Positions 53,206 to 63,953 of a DNA stretch of 64,000 nucleotides are shown here, piece by piece (within the stretch, counting starts at the first letter, position 1; each line of letters begins with the position of its first letter). This DNA is from Hymenobacter citatus (GTDB lineage Bacteria > Bacteroidota > Bacteroidia > Cytophagales > Hymenobacteraceae). The notes beneath the pieces are model-generated. The model did no database searches, was not told the origin of the DNA, and saw only the letters and a list, made by a program, of their open reading frames with translations. A program made the translations under genes and the position numbers. The DNA lies in contig NZ_JACSCY010000007.1 of the NCBI RefSeq assembly GCF_014333615.1, positions 1 through 64,000 on the forward strand. The letters run 5' to 3'.

Positions 53206-55395
53206 ATGGCCATTCTTCGTTTCAAAGCCCTTGAATTAGCTGACACGCGTCAGCCGCTGCCGGTCTTCACTTCCGCTGAGCGCCGCTCCGATAATTTCGG
53301 TAAAAACGTCTTTAATCTGGATGCGATGCGGGCAAACATGCCCGGCGAGTATTTCAAGAAGCTTCAGAATGCCATCAAGCAGGGGGCTGCCGTAGAGCGC
53401 TCCGTGGCCGATGCGGTAGCAGCGGCTATGAAGACCTGGGCCATGGCTAAGGGTGCTACGCACTACACGCACTGGTTTCAGCCACTCACGGGTTCCACTG
53501 CCGAGAAGCACGATTCGTTTTTCGATCTGAACTCCGACGGACGGCCAATTGAGAATTTTAAAGGCTCGGCGCTGGTACAGCAGGAGCCCGATGCGTCGTC
53601 GTTTCCCAATGGCGGCATCCGCAATACGTTTGAGGCCCGTGGCTATACCGCATGGGACCCTACCTCGCCCGCCTTCATCATCGAAACCGCTGGCGCCAAA
53701 ACGCTCTGCATCCCTACCATTTTCGTAGCCTACACCGGCGAGGCACTCGACTACAAAGCCCCGCTGCTGAAGTCGCTGGCTGCCCTAGAAAAAGCCGCTG
53801 TTGATGTTTGCCAGTATTTTGACAAGGATGTACAGCGTGTAAATACCACGCTGGGTATCGAGCAGGAATACTTTCTGGTAGATAAGGCGCTGTTTAATGC
53901 CCGCCCCGACCTAGTGCTGACTGGCCGCACACTATTCGGTCACGCTCCGGCCAAAGGTCAGCAGCTCGAAGACCACTACTTTGGCTCTATCCCGAGCCGG
54001 GTGCACGCCTTCATGCTGGACTTCGAAGAGGAAGCAAATAAGCTGGGTATTCCATTGCGTACCCGCCACAACGAAGTAGCGCCCAATCAGTTTGAGTGCG
54101 CCCCTACCTTCGAGGATGCTAACCTGGCCGTCGACCACAACCAGCTCCTGATGGATATCATGGACCGGGTAGCCGAAAAGCATGACCTAAAAGTGCTTCT
54201 GCACGAGAAGCCGTTTGCTGGGGTAAACGGTTCAGGCAAGCACAACAACTGGGCAATGAGCACCGATACGGGCGTTAACCTGCTCGCACCCGGCCGCAAA
54301 CCCAAGGAAAACCTGCAATTCCTGACGTTCTTTATCAACGTAATCAAAGCGGTACACACCCACGGTGCGCTGCTGCGCGCCAGCATTGCCTCGGCCAGCA
54401 ACGACCACCGCCTGGGTGCCAACGAAGCCCCACCGGCCATTATGTCGGTATTCGTAGGCTCGATGCTGGACTCGGTACTCGATGAGTTGGAGCGCACGGC
54501 CAAAGTACCGCTCGACAAAGGAGACAACATCTACCTGAAGCTGGGCATCGACAAGATTCCAGCCATCCTGCTCGACAATACCGACCGTAACCGTACATCG
54601 CCTTTTGCCTTCACCGGCAACAAGTTTGAGCTGCGGGCAGTGGGTTCTTCAGCCAACTGCTCCTCGGCCATGACTACCCTCAACGCTGTGGTAGCCGACC
54701 AGCTAATCGAGTTCAAAAAGTCGGTAGATGAGCTGATTGAGCAAGGCAAGAAGAAAGAAGTAGCCATTGTTGACGTGCTGCGCGAGTACGTAATCTCGTC
54801 GAAAGACATTCGCTTTGAAGGCAACGGGTACTCGCAGGAGTGGGAAGAGGAAGCGGCCCGCCGCGGCCTGCCCAATGTGCGCACCACGCCCCAGGCGCTG
54901 GACGCTCTAGTAAGCGCCGACGCCGAAGCCTTGTTCGTTCGTCACGGTATCTTCTCGACGGTAGAGCTACACGCCCGCCACGAGATTCTATTGGAGGAGT
55001 ACATCAAGAAGATTCAGATTGAAGGCCGTACGATGGGTGACTTGGCTATCAACCACATCATTCCGACGGCAGTAGCCTACCAAACCAAACTCATCGAGAA
55101 CGTGCGCGGCCTGCGCGAACTGGGCCTCGACGACGAGCACTCGCAGGTGACGGTAGACACCATCAAAGCTATTTCGCGCCACATCAGCACCATCAAAACC
55201 GAGGTGGATGCCATGACCAACAGCCGCAAAGTAGCCAACAAGCTGGAAGACACGCACGCACGGGCTATTGCCTACTGCGATACGGTGAAAGCACATTTCG
55301 ACACCATCCGCCGCTCTACCGACAAGCTGGAGCTGATGGTGGCCGATGAGGACTGGCCGCTGGTAAAGTACCGTGAACTGTTGTTCCGGCACTAG
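53206..55395 (+). CDS. glnN: glutamine synthetase type III
   Basis: A 729-aa enzyme. The length is diagnostic for GSIII (about 700-730 aa, against 450-470 for GSI). It makes glutamine from glutamate, ammonia and ATP in the cytoplasm. NFGKNVFNLDAMRANMP at the start, KHDSFFDLNSDGRPIENF, EQEYFLVDKALF (catalytic Glu residues), PLRTRHNEVAPNQFECAPTFED and GVNGSGKHNNWAMST, the ammonium/ATP-site region, are GSIII features. Two CAAACGTTTT sites and a perfect promoter precede it. No glnB or amt gene is nearby. Confidence 0.97.
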   Translation: MAILRFKALELADTRQPLPVFTSAERRSDNFGKNVFNLDAMRANMPGEYFKKLQNAIKQGAAVERSVADAVAAAMKTWAMAKGATHYTHWFQPLTGSTAEKHDSFFDLNSDGRPIENFKGSALVQQEPDASSFPNGGIRNTFEARGYTAWDPTSPAFIIETAGAKTLCIPTIFVAYTGEALDYKAPLLKSLAALEKAAVDVCQYFDKDVQRVNTTLGIEQEYFLVDKALFNARPDLVLTGRTLFGHAPAKGQQLEDHYFGSIPSRVHAFMLDFEEEANKLGIPLRTRHNEVAPNQFECAPTFEDANLAVDHNQLLMDIMDRVAEKHDLKVLLHEKPFAGVNGSGKHNNWAMSTDTGVNLLAPGRKPKENLQFLTFFINVIKAVHTHGALLRASIASASNDHRLGANEAPPAIMSVFVGSMLDSVLDELERTAKVPLDKGDNIYLKLGIDKIPAILLDNTDRNRTSPFAFTGNKFELRAVGSSANCSSAMTTLNAVVADQLIEFKKSVDELIEQGKKKEVAIVDVLREYVISSKDIRFEGNGYSQEWEEEAARRGLPNVRTTPQALDALVSADAEALFVRHGIFSTVELHARHEILLEEYIKKIQIEGRTMGDLAINHIIPTAVAYQTKLIENVRGLRELGLDDEHSQVTVDTIKAISRHISTIKTEVDAMTNSRKVANKLEDTHARAIAYCDTVKAHFDTIRRSTDKLELMVADEDWPLVKYRELLFRH

Positions 55396-55410
55396 TATCA
55401 GCAGCACAGA

Positions 55411-55487
55411 ACCAAACCGAAGTTGGGTGGGAATTTTCTTCGGTTTTGGTTTCGAAAAGGGCGTTCCGGGTGGGGCGCCTTTTTTTT
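55411..55487 (+). terminator. two consecutive hairpins after the glutamine synthetase gene
   Basis: ACCAAACCGAA (55411-55421) pairs with TTCGGTTTTGGT (55439-55450) with one bulge. A second hairpin, AAAAGGGCG with CGCCTTTT, follows and ends in a T-run to 55487. The second is the likely terminator. Confidence 0.8.
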
Positions 55488-55503
55488 GTGCCTTTTTAAA
55501 TAC

Positions 55504-55538
55504 AAAAAAAGCCTTTCCTGCTCAGAAGTAGGAAAGGC
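55504..55538 (-). terminator. terminator on the minus strand after a small membrane-protein gene
   Basis: On the minus strand GCCTTTCCT pairs with AGGAAAGGC around 10 nt and runs into seven T. It lies 25 nt after the stop codon of the 39-codon gene at 55564-55683. Confidence 0.9.
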
Positions 55539-55563
55539 CGTTGGCGTAGTGCCAGAGAAACAG

Positions 55564-55683
55564 TCAGGGAGTACAGAGCAAAGCTATTAGGCTAAATAGA
55601 AGCAGGATGAAACCTATGAACACCAATTGCCAATGGTTTTTGGATAAACCGGTGTGCTCTGGTTTCCATTCGTTACGATGCAT
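55564..55683 (-). CDS. 39-aa small membrane protein (candidate)
   Basis: An open frame from ATG 55683 to TGA 55564 encodes a basic/polar N-terminal half (MHRNEWKPEHTGLSKNHW) followed by a hydrophobic segment of about 20 residues (LVFIGFILLLFSLIALL). The gene ends just before a strong terminator and starts 50 nt after the stop of the exported-protein gene on the same strand, which supports transcription. I recognise no family. Confidence 0.5.
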   Translation of the reverse strand: MHRNEWKPEHTGLSKNHWQLVFIGFILLLFSLIALLCTP

Positions 55684-55733
55684 AAAGGGAGGAATGAAGC
55701 AAATGACAGGAATGAAATTAGCGGAAAACCGGG

Positions 55734-56321
55734 CTATCGACGTGACGTTTTTGGTGCGGGTCGGGATGGAGTGGCTTTAGGAGCAGCCTGCAACTCCTCT
55801 CTGCGCCGCTGTTCCACCAGAGCATTGCTCCATATATAGACGGTGGCATTGTTGGTTAGTGTATTCTGTTCATAACCCAGATACGCTTTTTTGCCCTGCC
55901 AAACATGTTTCTCTACGTGGTCGTTGGCCTGATAGCCGGGACCGTACAGATCAGAGAAAGCCGCTAGCATACCCCGACTATTGGCATCGCCCTGAGTGGT
56001 GAGACGTACCGTAATAAGCTTGCCTTTGTAAAAATAGTAGAGAATGCTGGCGGCCTGTGCCTGCCCAAGCTGGTATGAGTCGGTTGTGCGGCGGTAGATT
56101 TTGGTGTGGCCGGTGGCATCCACCAGCACCAGATTTCGAAGGGCTGAGACGGGCGTCTCGAACGTGACATCCCGGAACCCATACGTGCGGTCTAACTGCT
56201 GCAAACCGTCGGCAGTGGGAGCAGTAGAGAATGCATCGGTAGGTTGTTGCTGCGCTTGTACCGTGGGGCAGGCGAAGAGAAAGGTGCCAAGCAAAAGGGT
56301 AGAAAGTAACGTGCGGGGCAT
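55734..56321 (-). CDS. exported hypothetical protein
   Basis: A 195-aa protein with a signal peptide (RTLLSTLLLGTFLFACPTVQAQ). The mature part has GFRDVTFETPVSALRNLVLV and KLITVRLTTQGDANSRGMLAAFSDLYGPGYQ, a beta-alpha pattern reminiscent of small periplasmic domains in Bacteroidota, without catalytic motifs. The C-terminus is basic (PKTSRR). Function unknown. The 264-bp gap 56322-56585 that precedes it (in its upstream direction) contains no gene that I can support. Confidence 0.72.
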   Translation of the reverse strand: MPRTLLSTLLLGTFLFACPTVQAQQQPTDAFSTAPTADGLQQLDRTYGFRDVTFETPVSALRNLVLVDATGHTKIYRRTTDSYQLGQAQAASILYYFYKGKLITVRLTTQGDANSRGMLAAFSDLYGPGYQANDHVEKHVWQGKKAYLGYEQNTLTNNATVYIWSNALVEQRRREELQAAPKATPSRPAPKTSRR

Positions 56322-56585
56322 AGCTGAGAACAGGTAAGGTAGCGAGATGGCAGGTAAGGTTGTGGCTACTCATAGCGGGCAAGTACAACCCATTCGAGTA
56401 AATTCACTCAAAACACAAGCCAAATGCACCTTCACGGCGAATAAAGTCCTATTCTCTAATTGGGGTTATACAATAACAGCTATGGATAGCACGAAAGCGA
56501 GATAAGACTCCCCCGTGCAGTGGAATGCAGAACCACCTACCGGCCAGCAGTAACTAGTAGTGTCTCAGAGAAACGTGTCTGGCAG

Positions 56586-57119
56586 CTACGTTTGGCTAGC
56601 TGGCGCTGGAGGGGCGGATACATGTTGTGGCAGCAACAGTGGCGTGGGCGTATCGTCGGGTAACACCTCGGCCCCGGTACCAGCATCGGGTACTAGGCGC
56701 TTCCACACGGTCTGTTTGAGTTCATCGAGGCGACTGAGCGCGTCGAGAATAGTGGTGTTGCTTTGTACTTTATTGAAAAAGCCGGTTTTATGGCCAGCCT
56801 GTACCAACTGCTCCAGCACCAGGGGTAGCACCCAGCCTACTACGTTGGAAGCTAATGCGCCCCGTAGCCCCAGGCGTACCAGCACCCGCGCTGCCATGCG
56901 TTCCAGCAGCAGCGCCCGTGCGGCCGGAAGCGCTTTGCTGGTAACAAAGTCGCTGACCAGCTGCATATTGCCTTTCTGAATTTCTGCCTGTAGTACATCG
57001 TGCACTGCCGTAAGCGCTGTAGCTACGGCCCGCCGGAAAAGCTGGCCCGTTTGCCAGGCTGCCAAGCCCGTAGATTTGGCAGCTTGCAGGAGGCGGGGCA
57101 ACAAAGCAGAGGTATTCAT
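56586..57119 (-). CDS. hypothetical helical protein
   Basis: A 177-aa protein that is predicted to be mainly helical (residues 5-130), with a glycine-bearing hydrophobic segment LGLRGALASNVVGWVLPLVLEQLVQAG near residues 88-115 that might associate with a membrane. The last 45 residues are rich in Pro, Ala and Thr. No signal peptide or known domain. ATG 57119 is chosen over a TTG three codons upstream. It is divergent from the 119-aa gene at 57222 with 102 bp between. Confidence 0.7.
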   Translation of the reverse strand: MNTSALLPRLLQAAKSTGLAAWQTGQLFRRAVATALTAVHDVLQAEIQKGNMQLVSDFVTSKALPAARALLLERMAARVLVRLGLRGALASNVVGWVLPLVLEQLVQAGHKTGFFNKVQSNTTILDALSRLDELKQTVWKRLVPDAGTGAEVLPDDTPTPLLLPQHVSAPPAPASQT

Positions 57120-57183
57120 AGGAAACAAAAAAACAGGAGGGAAGAAGTTGTCTTTGTACGTAGCAAAGCTGCCGGGAAGCTGC

Positions 57184-57191
57184 TATTTTTG
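57184..57191 (+). promoter_or_regulatory. -7 box (TATTTTTG) for the gene at 57222
   Basis: TATTTTTG matches TAnnTTTG and lies 30 nt before the ATG. A TTTG at 57153-57156 is 27 nt further upstream, longer than usual. Confidence 0.45.
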
Positions 57192-57221
57192 TAGATTCTT
57201 ACGTAGTGCGTTTTTCCATTT

Positions 57222-57581
57222 ATGCCCGCTTTTCTCCTGGATATCGATTTACAGCAACTGCCTGACGAATATCTGGCAGGCGAGTGGCGGGTAGCAGACC
57301 GGGTGCTGAATCGCACGGCACCCGACAGTGCACTGGCTCTGGCTACGCGCTTTCTGCTGTGGCCAGGGCTGCTGAGGGTAGAGGCCCCGCAGCAGGATAA
57401 AACCGGCTCGTGGGCTGTGCAGCGCGACGATTTGCTGCAGCGCCCCTACCTGCAACTGACGCTGCCGCAGGAAGATACCCGCGCCTTGATCACGCGCATG
57501 CGCCGCTCGCCCGACGGGCAGGAAAGCCGCCTGAACCTGTATTTCCTGTCCGGAATGGAACTACAACTCACGCGCCCGTAA
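57222..57581 (+). CDS. small conserved-looking protein (unknown function)
   Basis: A 119-aa soluble protein starting MPAFLLDIDLQQLPDEYLAG, with a compact alpha/beta pattern and no signal peptide, Cys cluster or known motif. It is encoded 43 nt before a PAS-domain gene on the same strand and could be co-transcribed with it. I cannot name a function. Confidence 0.7.
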   Translation: MPAFLLDIDLQQLPDEYLAGEWRVADRVLNRTAPDSALALATRFLLWPGLLRVEAPQQDKTGSWAVQRDDLLQRPYLQLTLPQEDTRALITRMRRSPDGQESRLNLYFLSGMELQLTRP

Positions 57582-57624
57582 TTGCTTTAGTAACCTGTTT
57601 CTTCTCTTCAATACCTGTTTTCGT

Positions 57625-58521
57625 ATGGATGATGCTGCCCACGCCGCCATTTCGCACTCGGCTGATCAGGAAAACGCCCAGTTTCTTTTTCTGGCCGAGG
57701 TAATTCCGCAGTTGGTCTGGATTACCGATCCGCAGGGGTATCATATCTACTTCAATCAGCACTGGATTGATTTTACGGGCTACGATGTGGAGGCCAGCAA
57801 GGGTACCGAAATGTGGAACAACCTGCTGCACCCCGACGACCGGCAGCGCGCCCGCGACCGGTGGAGCCACTCGTTGCAAACGGGTGATTTCTACGAGATT
57901 GAGTACCGGTTTTTATCGAAGCAAGGCGACTACCGCTGGTTTCTGGGGCAGGCCTTGCCGCAGCGCGATGCCAGTGGCACTATTGTGCGCTGGTTTGGCA
58001 CCTGCACCGATATTCAGGAACAGAAAGAAAAAGAGGAGCAGCTGCGCCAGCGCGAACAGGAGCTAACGACACTGGCCAATGCCATTCCGCAGATGGCCTG
58101 GATGGTGGAGCCCAGCGGCTACATTTTCTGGTACAACGAGCGGTGGTATGAGTATACCGGCACTACCCTGGAGCAAATGCAAGGTTGGGGCTGGCAGGCA
58201 GCGATGCACCCCAACTACGTAGAGGGCATTACCGAGCGCCTGAATCGTGCTTTTGAAACAGAAGAGCCCTGGCAAGACACCTACCCCATTCGGAGCAAGG
58301 ATGGCGAGTACCGCTGGTTTTTGTCGCGGGCGGTGCCGTTGCGCGATGAGAACGGCAAAGTGCTGCGCTGGTTTGGCACTAATACCGATATAACCGACCA
58401 GAAGCAGTTGCAGGAGCAGCTGGAGCGCTCCTACTCCGATCTGGAAGCTAAAATCACCTTCCGCACCTTGGAGCTGGAACATCAGGTGCAGGAGCTACGC
58501 CAGCGCCTAGGCGAGGCGTAA
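57625..58521 (+). CDS. double-PAS protein without an output domain
   Basis: A 298-aa cytoplasmic protein with two PAS-PAC units, at about residues 20-138 and 148-264. Each contains a copy of a PAS_3-type core (FNQHWIDFTGYD and YNERWYEYTGTT) and a PAC strand with YRWFL (GDYRWFLGQALPQRD, GEYRWFLSRAVPLRD) and RWFGT. A coiled coil follows (QEQLERSYSDLEAKITFRTLELEHQVQEL). In related histidine kinases such a coil leads to the HisKA domain, but here the protein ends with RQRLGEA and a terminator follows 28 nt after the stop codon, so no kinase part is present. Confidence 0.88.
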   Translation: MDDAAHAAISHSADQENAQFLFLAEVIPQLVWITDPQGYHIYFNQHWIDFTGYDVEASKGTEMWNNLLHPDDRQRARDRWSHSLQTGDFYEIEYRFLSKQGDYRWFLGQALPQRDASGTIVRWFGTCTDIQEQKEKEEQLRQREQELTTLANAIPQMAWMVEPSGYIFWYNERWYEYTGTTLEQMQGWGWQAAMHPNYVEGITERLNRAFETEEPWQDTYPIRSKDGEYRWFLSRAVPLRDENGKVLRWFGTNTDITDQKQLQEQLERSYSDLEAKITFRTLELEHQVQELRQRLGEA

Positions 58522-58548
58522 GAGCTCTAGCGAAAGATACAAACAGTG

Positions 58549-58575
58549 AAAAACGGCTTAGTAGGCCGTTTTTTT
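58549..58575 (+). terminator. terminator after the PAS gene
   Basis: AAAAACGGC pairs with GCCGTTTTT around a 7-nt loop, followed by T to 58575, beginning 27 nt after the stop codon. Confidence 0.93.
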
Positions 58576-58649
58576 GCTTTATACCAACGTTGCGTTCGTA
58601 GCTGCGGTACAAGGGACGAAACAATTTGTCTTTCCTACCCTCTCGTACT

Positions 58650-59624
58650 ATGCAAGCCATTGTGATTACCGCCGCGGGCGGCCCCGAAAAACTACAACTT
58701 CAAAACGCGCCCACGCCTACCCCCGCCGCGCATCAGGTGCTGGTGCGGGTGCAGGCCGCCGGCGTGAACCGCCCCGATGTATTAATGCGCCAGGGCAAAT
58801 ACGCCGGGGCCGGCGAGGTGGCAGGCATGGTGCCGGGCCTGGAAATAGCAGGTATCATAACGGAGTGCGGCGCCGACGCAACCCGCTGGCAGCCCGGCGA
58901 CGCCGTATGTGCCCTGCTGCCGGCCGGAGGCTATGCCGAGTATGCCGCTGTGGATGCCAACCACTGCCTACCCCTGCCTACCGGTTGGAGACCCGCCGAA
59001 GCCGCTTCCTTACCCGAAACCGTGTTTACGGTGTGGCACAACGTGTTTGAGCGCGGCGCGCTGCAACCCGGTGAAACCCTACTGGTGCACGGGGGTAGCA
59101 GCGGCATTGGCATCACGGCGGTGCAACTGGCTCACGCGCTGGGAAGTAAGGTAGCCGCCACGGCAGGTAGCACTGATAAGTGCGATGCCGTGCGGGCATT
59201 AGGCGCAGAGTGGTCTATCAATTATAAAGAGGAGGATTTTGAGCAGGTGCTACGCGAGGCGGGTGGGGTAGATGTGGTGCTGGATATGATTGGCGGCGAC
59301 TACACGGCTAAAAACCTGCGTTTGCTCCGGCCCGATGGGCGGCTGGTGTTCATCAACGCCATGCAGGGCGCACGCGGCGAGTTCAACGCGTTGGAGGTGA
59401 TGCAACGCCGCCTTACTATCACGGGAAGTACGTTGCGGCCCCGCTCGGCGGAGTTCAAAGCCCACTTGGCCGCCGCCGTAGAGCGCTACGTGTGGCCCCT
59501 GCTAACGACGGAGCAGTTTCGGCCAGTTATTTACCGGACTTTCCCGTTGGCTCAGGCGCAACAGGCGCACGAGCTAATGGAATCCAGCGAGCATATCGGC
59601 AAAATTGTGTTGACAGTAGATTGA
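58650..59624 (+). CDS. NAD(P)H quinone oxidoreductase (zinc-free MDR, PIG3-type)
   Basis: A 324-aa medium-chain dehydrogenase/reductase. GVNRPDVLMRQGKY is the quinone-oxidoreductase signature, and LVHGGSSGIGITAVQLAH near residues 143-160 binds NAD(P). The zinc-binding Cys/His set is missing, as in QOR/PIG3 enzymes. The reaction is one- or two-electron reduction of quinones with NADPH. ATG 58650 is preferred over a start eight codons upstream. It is followed by a GH97 gene after 37 nt, which may share its transcript. Confidence 0.95.
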   Translation: MQAIVITAAGGPEKLQLQNAPTPTPAAHQVLVRVQAAGVNRPDVLMRQGKYAGAGEVAGMVPGLEIAGIITECGADATRWQPGDAVCALLPAGGYAEYAAVDANHCLPLPTGWRPAEAASLPETVFTVWHNVFERGALQPGETLLVHGGSSGIGITAVQLAHALGSKVAATAGSTDKCDAVRALGAEWSINYKEEDFEQVLREAGGVDVVLDMIGGDYTAKNLRLLRPDGRLVFINAMQGARGEFNALEVMQRRLTITGSTLRPRSAEFKAHLAAAVERYVWPLLTTEQFRPVIYRTFPLAQAQQAHELMESSEHIGKIVLTVD

Positions 59625-59631
59625 GTGGTAA

Positions 59632-61806
<2,175 letters not shown>

Positions 61807-61826
61807 GAGTAGGACTGCAAAGAAAA

Positions 61827-61940
61827 AAAAGGTGTCATCCTGAGCGCAGCGAAGGACCTTATCACGCTAGAACAAGTCGTTGTTACGATTGTCGTGCTAA
61901 CGTGATAAGGTCCTTCGCTCTGCTCAGGATGACACCTTTT
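61827..61940. repeat. GTCATCCTGAGC-family inverted repeat, copy 5
   Basis: Arms 61827-61866 and 61901-61940 (AAAAGGTGTCATCCTGAGC, GCGAAGGACCTTATCACG) are 40 nt long with two mismatches around a 34-nt loop. It lies between convergent genes, GH97 and the lactonase-fold gene. The outer A/T ends could make it act as a terminator in both directions. Confidence 0.94.
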
Positions 61941-61965
61941 CCTTGTATTCCCCAGTCCCTCAGTC

Positions 61966-63147
61966 CTACCGCATCACCAAGCACATAGGGGTAGGCACCT
62001 CCGCCGATTGCCCGGTGGGGGTGAGGCGGCCCGTGGATTTATCGATGCGGAAGGAGACGATGTTGTTGCTGCGCTGGTTGGCTACCAGCAGCATGCGCCC
62101 ATCGGGGGTGAGGGTGAACTGGCGGGGCCAGTTGCCGAGCACGGGCTCGTATTGTATCGGCTTGAGGCGGCCCGTGCTCTGGTCCACGGCAAAGACCACG
62201 ATGCTGTTGTGGCCGCGGTTGGAGCCGTACAAAAACCGGCCGTCGGGCGAGAGGTGCACGTCGGCGCAGTAACTCTCGCCGGTGAAATCGGCCGGTAGCG
62301 TGGACACTACCTCGATTTCCTGGAAGGTGCCCTGGGCGGCATCGTAGGCCAGTACCGTCATGGTGGAGTTTAGCTCGCTGATGAGGTAGGCGCGGCGGCC
62401 GTCGGGTGTGAAGATCAGGTGGCGCGGGCCGGTACCCGGCTTGGTGCGGAACGCCACTGTGGGCCGTAGCTGCCCCTGGCGGGCATCGGCCAGTGCATAT
62501 CCATACACGGTATCCGTGCCCAGGTCAACGGAAAAGGCAAAGCGGCCGGCCGGGTCGGGTAGGAAGCAATGGGCGTGGGGCGTGGTCTGGTTGGGGTGCG
62601 GCCCCTTGCCCTGGTGCTGGTCGAAGAGGGTAGCCGGTCCTACGCCGCCGTTGGGCAGTACGGGTAGCGCGGCCACGTTGCCGCCCACGTAATTGGCCAC
62701 TAGCACCAGCTTCTCGGGCGCGTCGAGGCTGATGTAGCAGGGCGACCCGCCCCGCGAGGGTTGGCGGCTGAGCAGCGTCAGGTCGCCCTCGGTGGGGCGG
62801 CGGGGTAGGGCAAAGGCGCTGACGCCCCCGCTGGCTTGGCCCTCGTACTCGGTGGTTTCGTTCACGGCGTAGAGGTAGCGGCGCTTCTTATCCAGCGTGA
62901 GGTAGGTAGGGTTGGCACCGGCCCGGTAGCCGCGCACCCGCGTGAGGGCGCCAGTAATGGCATTGAGGCGATACAAAAAAAGGCTCTCAGCCTCAGCACC
63001 AGCGTTGGTGCCCACATACAACAGCTGCTCATCGGCAGCAGCGCCAGGTAGTGAGGCAGCGCAGGAAAGCAAGGGTAGGCCCACCAGGCCCAGGCCGGCA
63101 GTACGTAGGAAATGGCGGCGCGAGGCCGAGAAGGGAGGAAGACTCAT
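61966..63147 (-). CDS. lactonase family seven-bladed beta-propeller lipoprotein
   Basis: A 393-aa protein of the YbhE/Pgl-type lactonase family (PF10282). Blades repeat segments such as RFAFSVDLGTDTVYGY, RHLIFTPDGRRAYLISELNSTMTVLAYD and SPDGRFLYGSNRGHNSIVVF. Unlike cytoplasmic 6-phosphogluconolactonase it has a Tat motif (SRRHFLRTAG, Arg10-Arg11) and a lipobox ending at Cys29 (LPLLSC), so it is exported folded and lipid-anchored. A sugar-lactone substrate is plausible, but the family also includes non-lactonases. It is convergent with the GH97 gene. Confidence 0.92.
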   Translation of the reverse strand: MSLPPFSASRRHFLRTAGLGLVGLPLLSCAASLPGAAADEQLLYVGTNAGAEAESLFLYRLNAITGALTRVRGYRAGANPTYLTLDKKRRYLYAVNETTEYEGQASGGVSAFALPRRPTEGDLTLLSRQPSRGGSPCYISLDAPEKLVLVANYVGGNVAALPVLPNGGVGPATLFDQHQGKGPHPNQTTPHAHCFLPDPAGRFAFSVDLGTDTVYGYALADARQGQLRPTVAFRTKPGTGPRHLIFTPDGRRAYLISELNSTMTVLAYDAAQGTFQEIEVVSTLPADFTGESYCADVHLSPDGRFLYGSNRGHNSIVVFAVDQSTGRLKPIQYEPVLGNWPRQFTLTPDGRMLLVANQRSNNIVSFRIDKSTGRLTPTGQSAEVPTPMCLVMR

Positions 63148-63264
63148 GCGGGAGAGGCGCTAAACGAAAGTCTAAGGTAACAACATCGCGTCAGCTACCG
63201 CCGTACAAGTCGAGTTTGCCGGCCAGAGGGGTCTCGGGCCGTTTCATCTGCAAAGCTGATACCC

Positions 63265-63492
63265 ATGAAAAAGTCCCTGTTTTTTACCGCCGTGTGTGCG
63301 TTGCTATTGGGCGCCGGTGAGTTGGCGCTGGCTCAGACCGCGCCCATGCAAAGCGATACCACCAAAGTGAAAATGAATAAGAAGCACGCCAAGATTAAAA
63401 CCGACGACGGCAAGGCGAAAATCAACCGGAAGAAAGACAAAGCCCGCGTGAAGGGCGACATGATGAAGACGATGCCGCAGCAAATGCGCTAA
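63265..63492 (+). CDS. small exported Lys-rich protein, copy 1
   Basis: A 75-aa protein: signal peptide of about 23 residues (MKKSLFFTAVCALLLGAGEL and ALA) and a mature chain with QTAPMQSDTTKVKMNKKHAKIKTDDGKAK, extremely rich in Lys and low in hydrophobic residues. It is probably unstructured in the periplasm. Its neighbour at 63556 is a clear paralogue. Function unknown; possible binding of polyanions is inference. Confidence 0.75.
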   Translation: MKKSLFFTAVCALLLGAGELALAQTAPMQSDTTKVKMNKKHAKIKTDDGKAKINRKKDKARVKGDMMKTMPQQMR

Positions 63493-63555
63493 GCTCATCT
63501 GTTCTTCAGGAAGCATCTGCTACGTTGCTGTCGTATTCAACCTAACTCTCTCCCC

Positions 63556-63807
63556 ATGAAAAAGCTGCTGTTTGCCGCTAGCCTGTTTTCCCTGTCGTTC
63601 GGCGCTGCCGTTGCCCAAACTGCCCCCATGCAGGGTGATAAGGTAAAGGTCAAAGAAGACAAAATGAAGGCAAAGGATAAAGACGCCGACGCCAAAGTGA
63701 AGGCCAACGATAAAAAGGCCAAGATGAAAACCGAGGATGGCAAGGTGAAAGCCAACGCCAAAAAAGGCACTATTAAAGGCAAAGGCGAAGCCGCTGAAAT
63801 GCGCTAG
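63556..63807 (+). CDS. small exported Lys-rich protein, copy 2
   Basis: An 83-aa paralogue of the preceding gene. Signal peptide MKKLLFAASLFSLSFGAAVA, then QTAPMQGDKVKVKEDKMKAKDKDADAKVK; both share QTAPMQ right after cleavage, the KxKTxDGKxK motif and a final EMR/QMR. The middle consists of KxK/DxK repeats. The two genes are 63 nt apart and a terminator follows the second one, so they form an operon. Confidence 0.78.
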   Translation: MKKLLFAASLFSLSFGAAVAQTAPMQGDKVKVKEDKMKAKDKDADAKVKANDKKAKMKTEDGKVKANAKKGTIKGKGEAAEMR

Positions 63808-63834
63808 GCGCGTTGCAACTTCCTTACTGAGTTG

Positions 63835-63868
63835 AAAAAAGGCTTCTGCGCACGCGGAAGCCTTTTTT
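63835..63868 (+). terminator. terminator after the Lys-rich protein pair
   Basis: AAAAAAGGCTTCTGC pairs with GCGGAAGCCTTTTTT (one T-G pair) around GCAC, 27 nt after the stop codon. Confidence 0.95.
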
Positions 63869-63953
63869 CGTGCGCTTGGCTAGGCCGTAAGAACAGTTCG
63901 GCAGCTATCAGCGTACGCTAAGGCAATCCTTACGTCACGCAATAGCACCCCGT

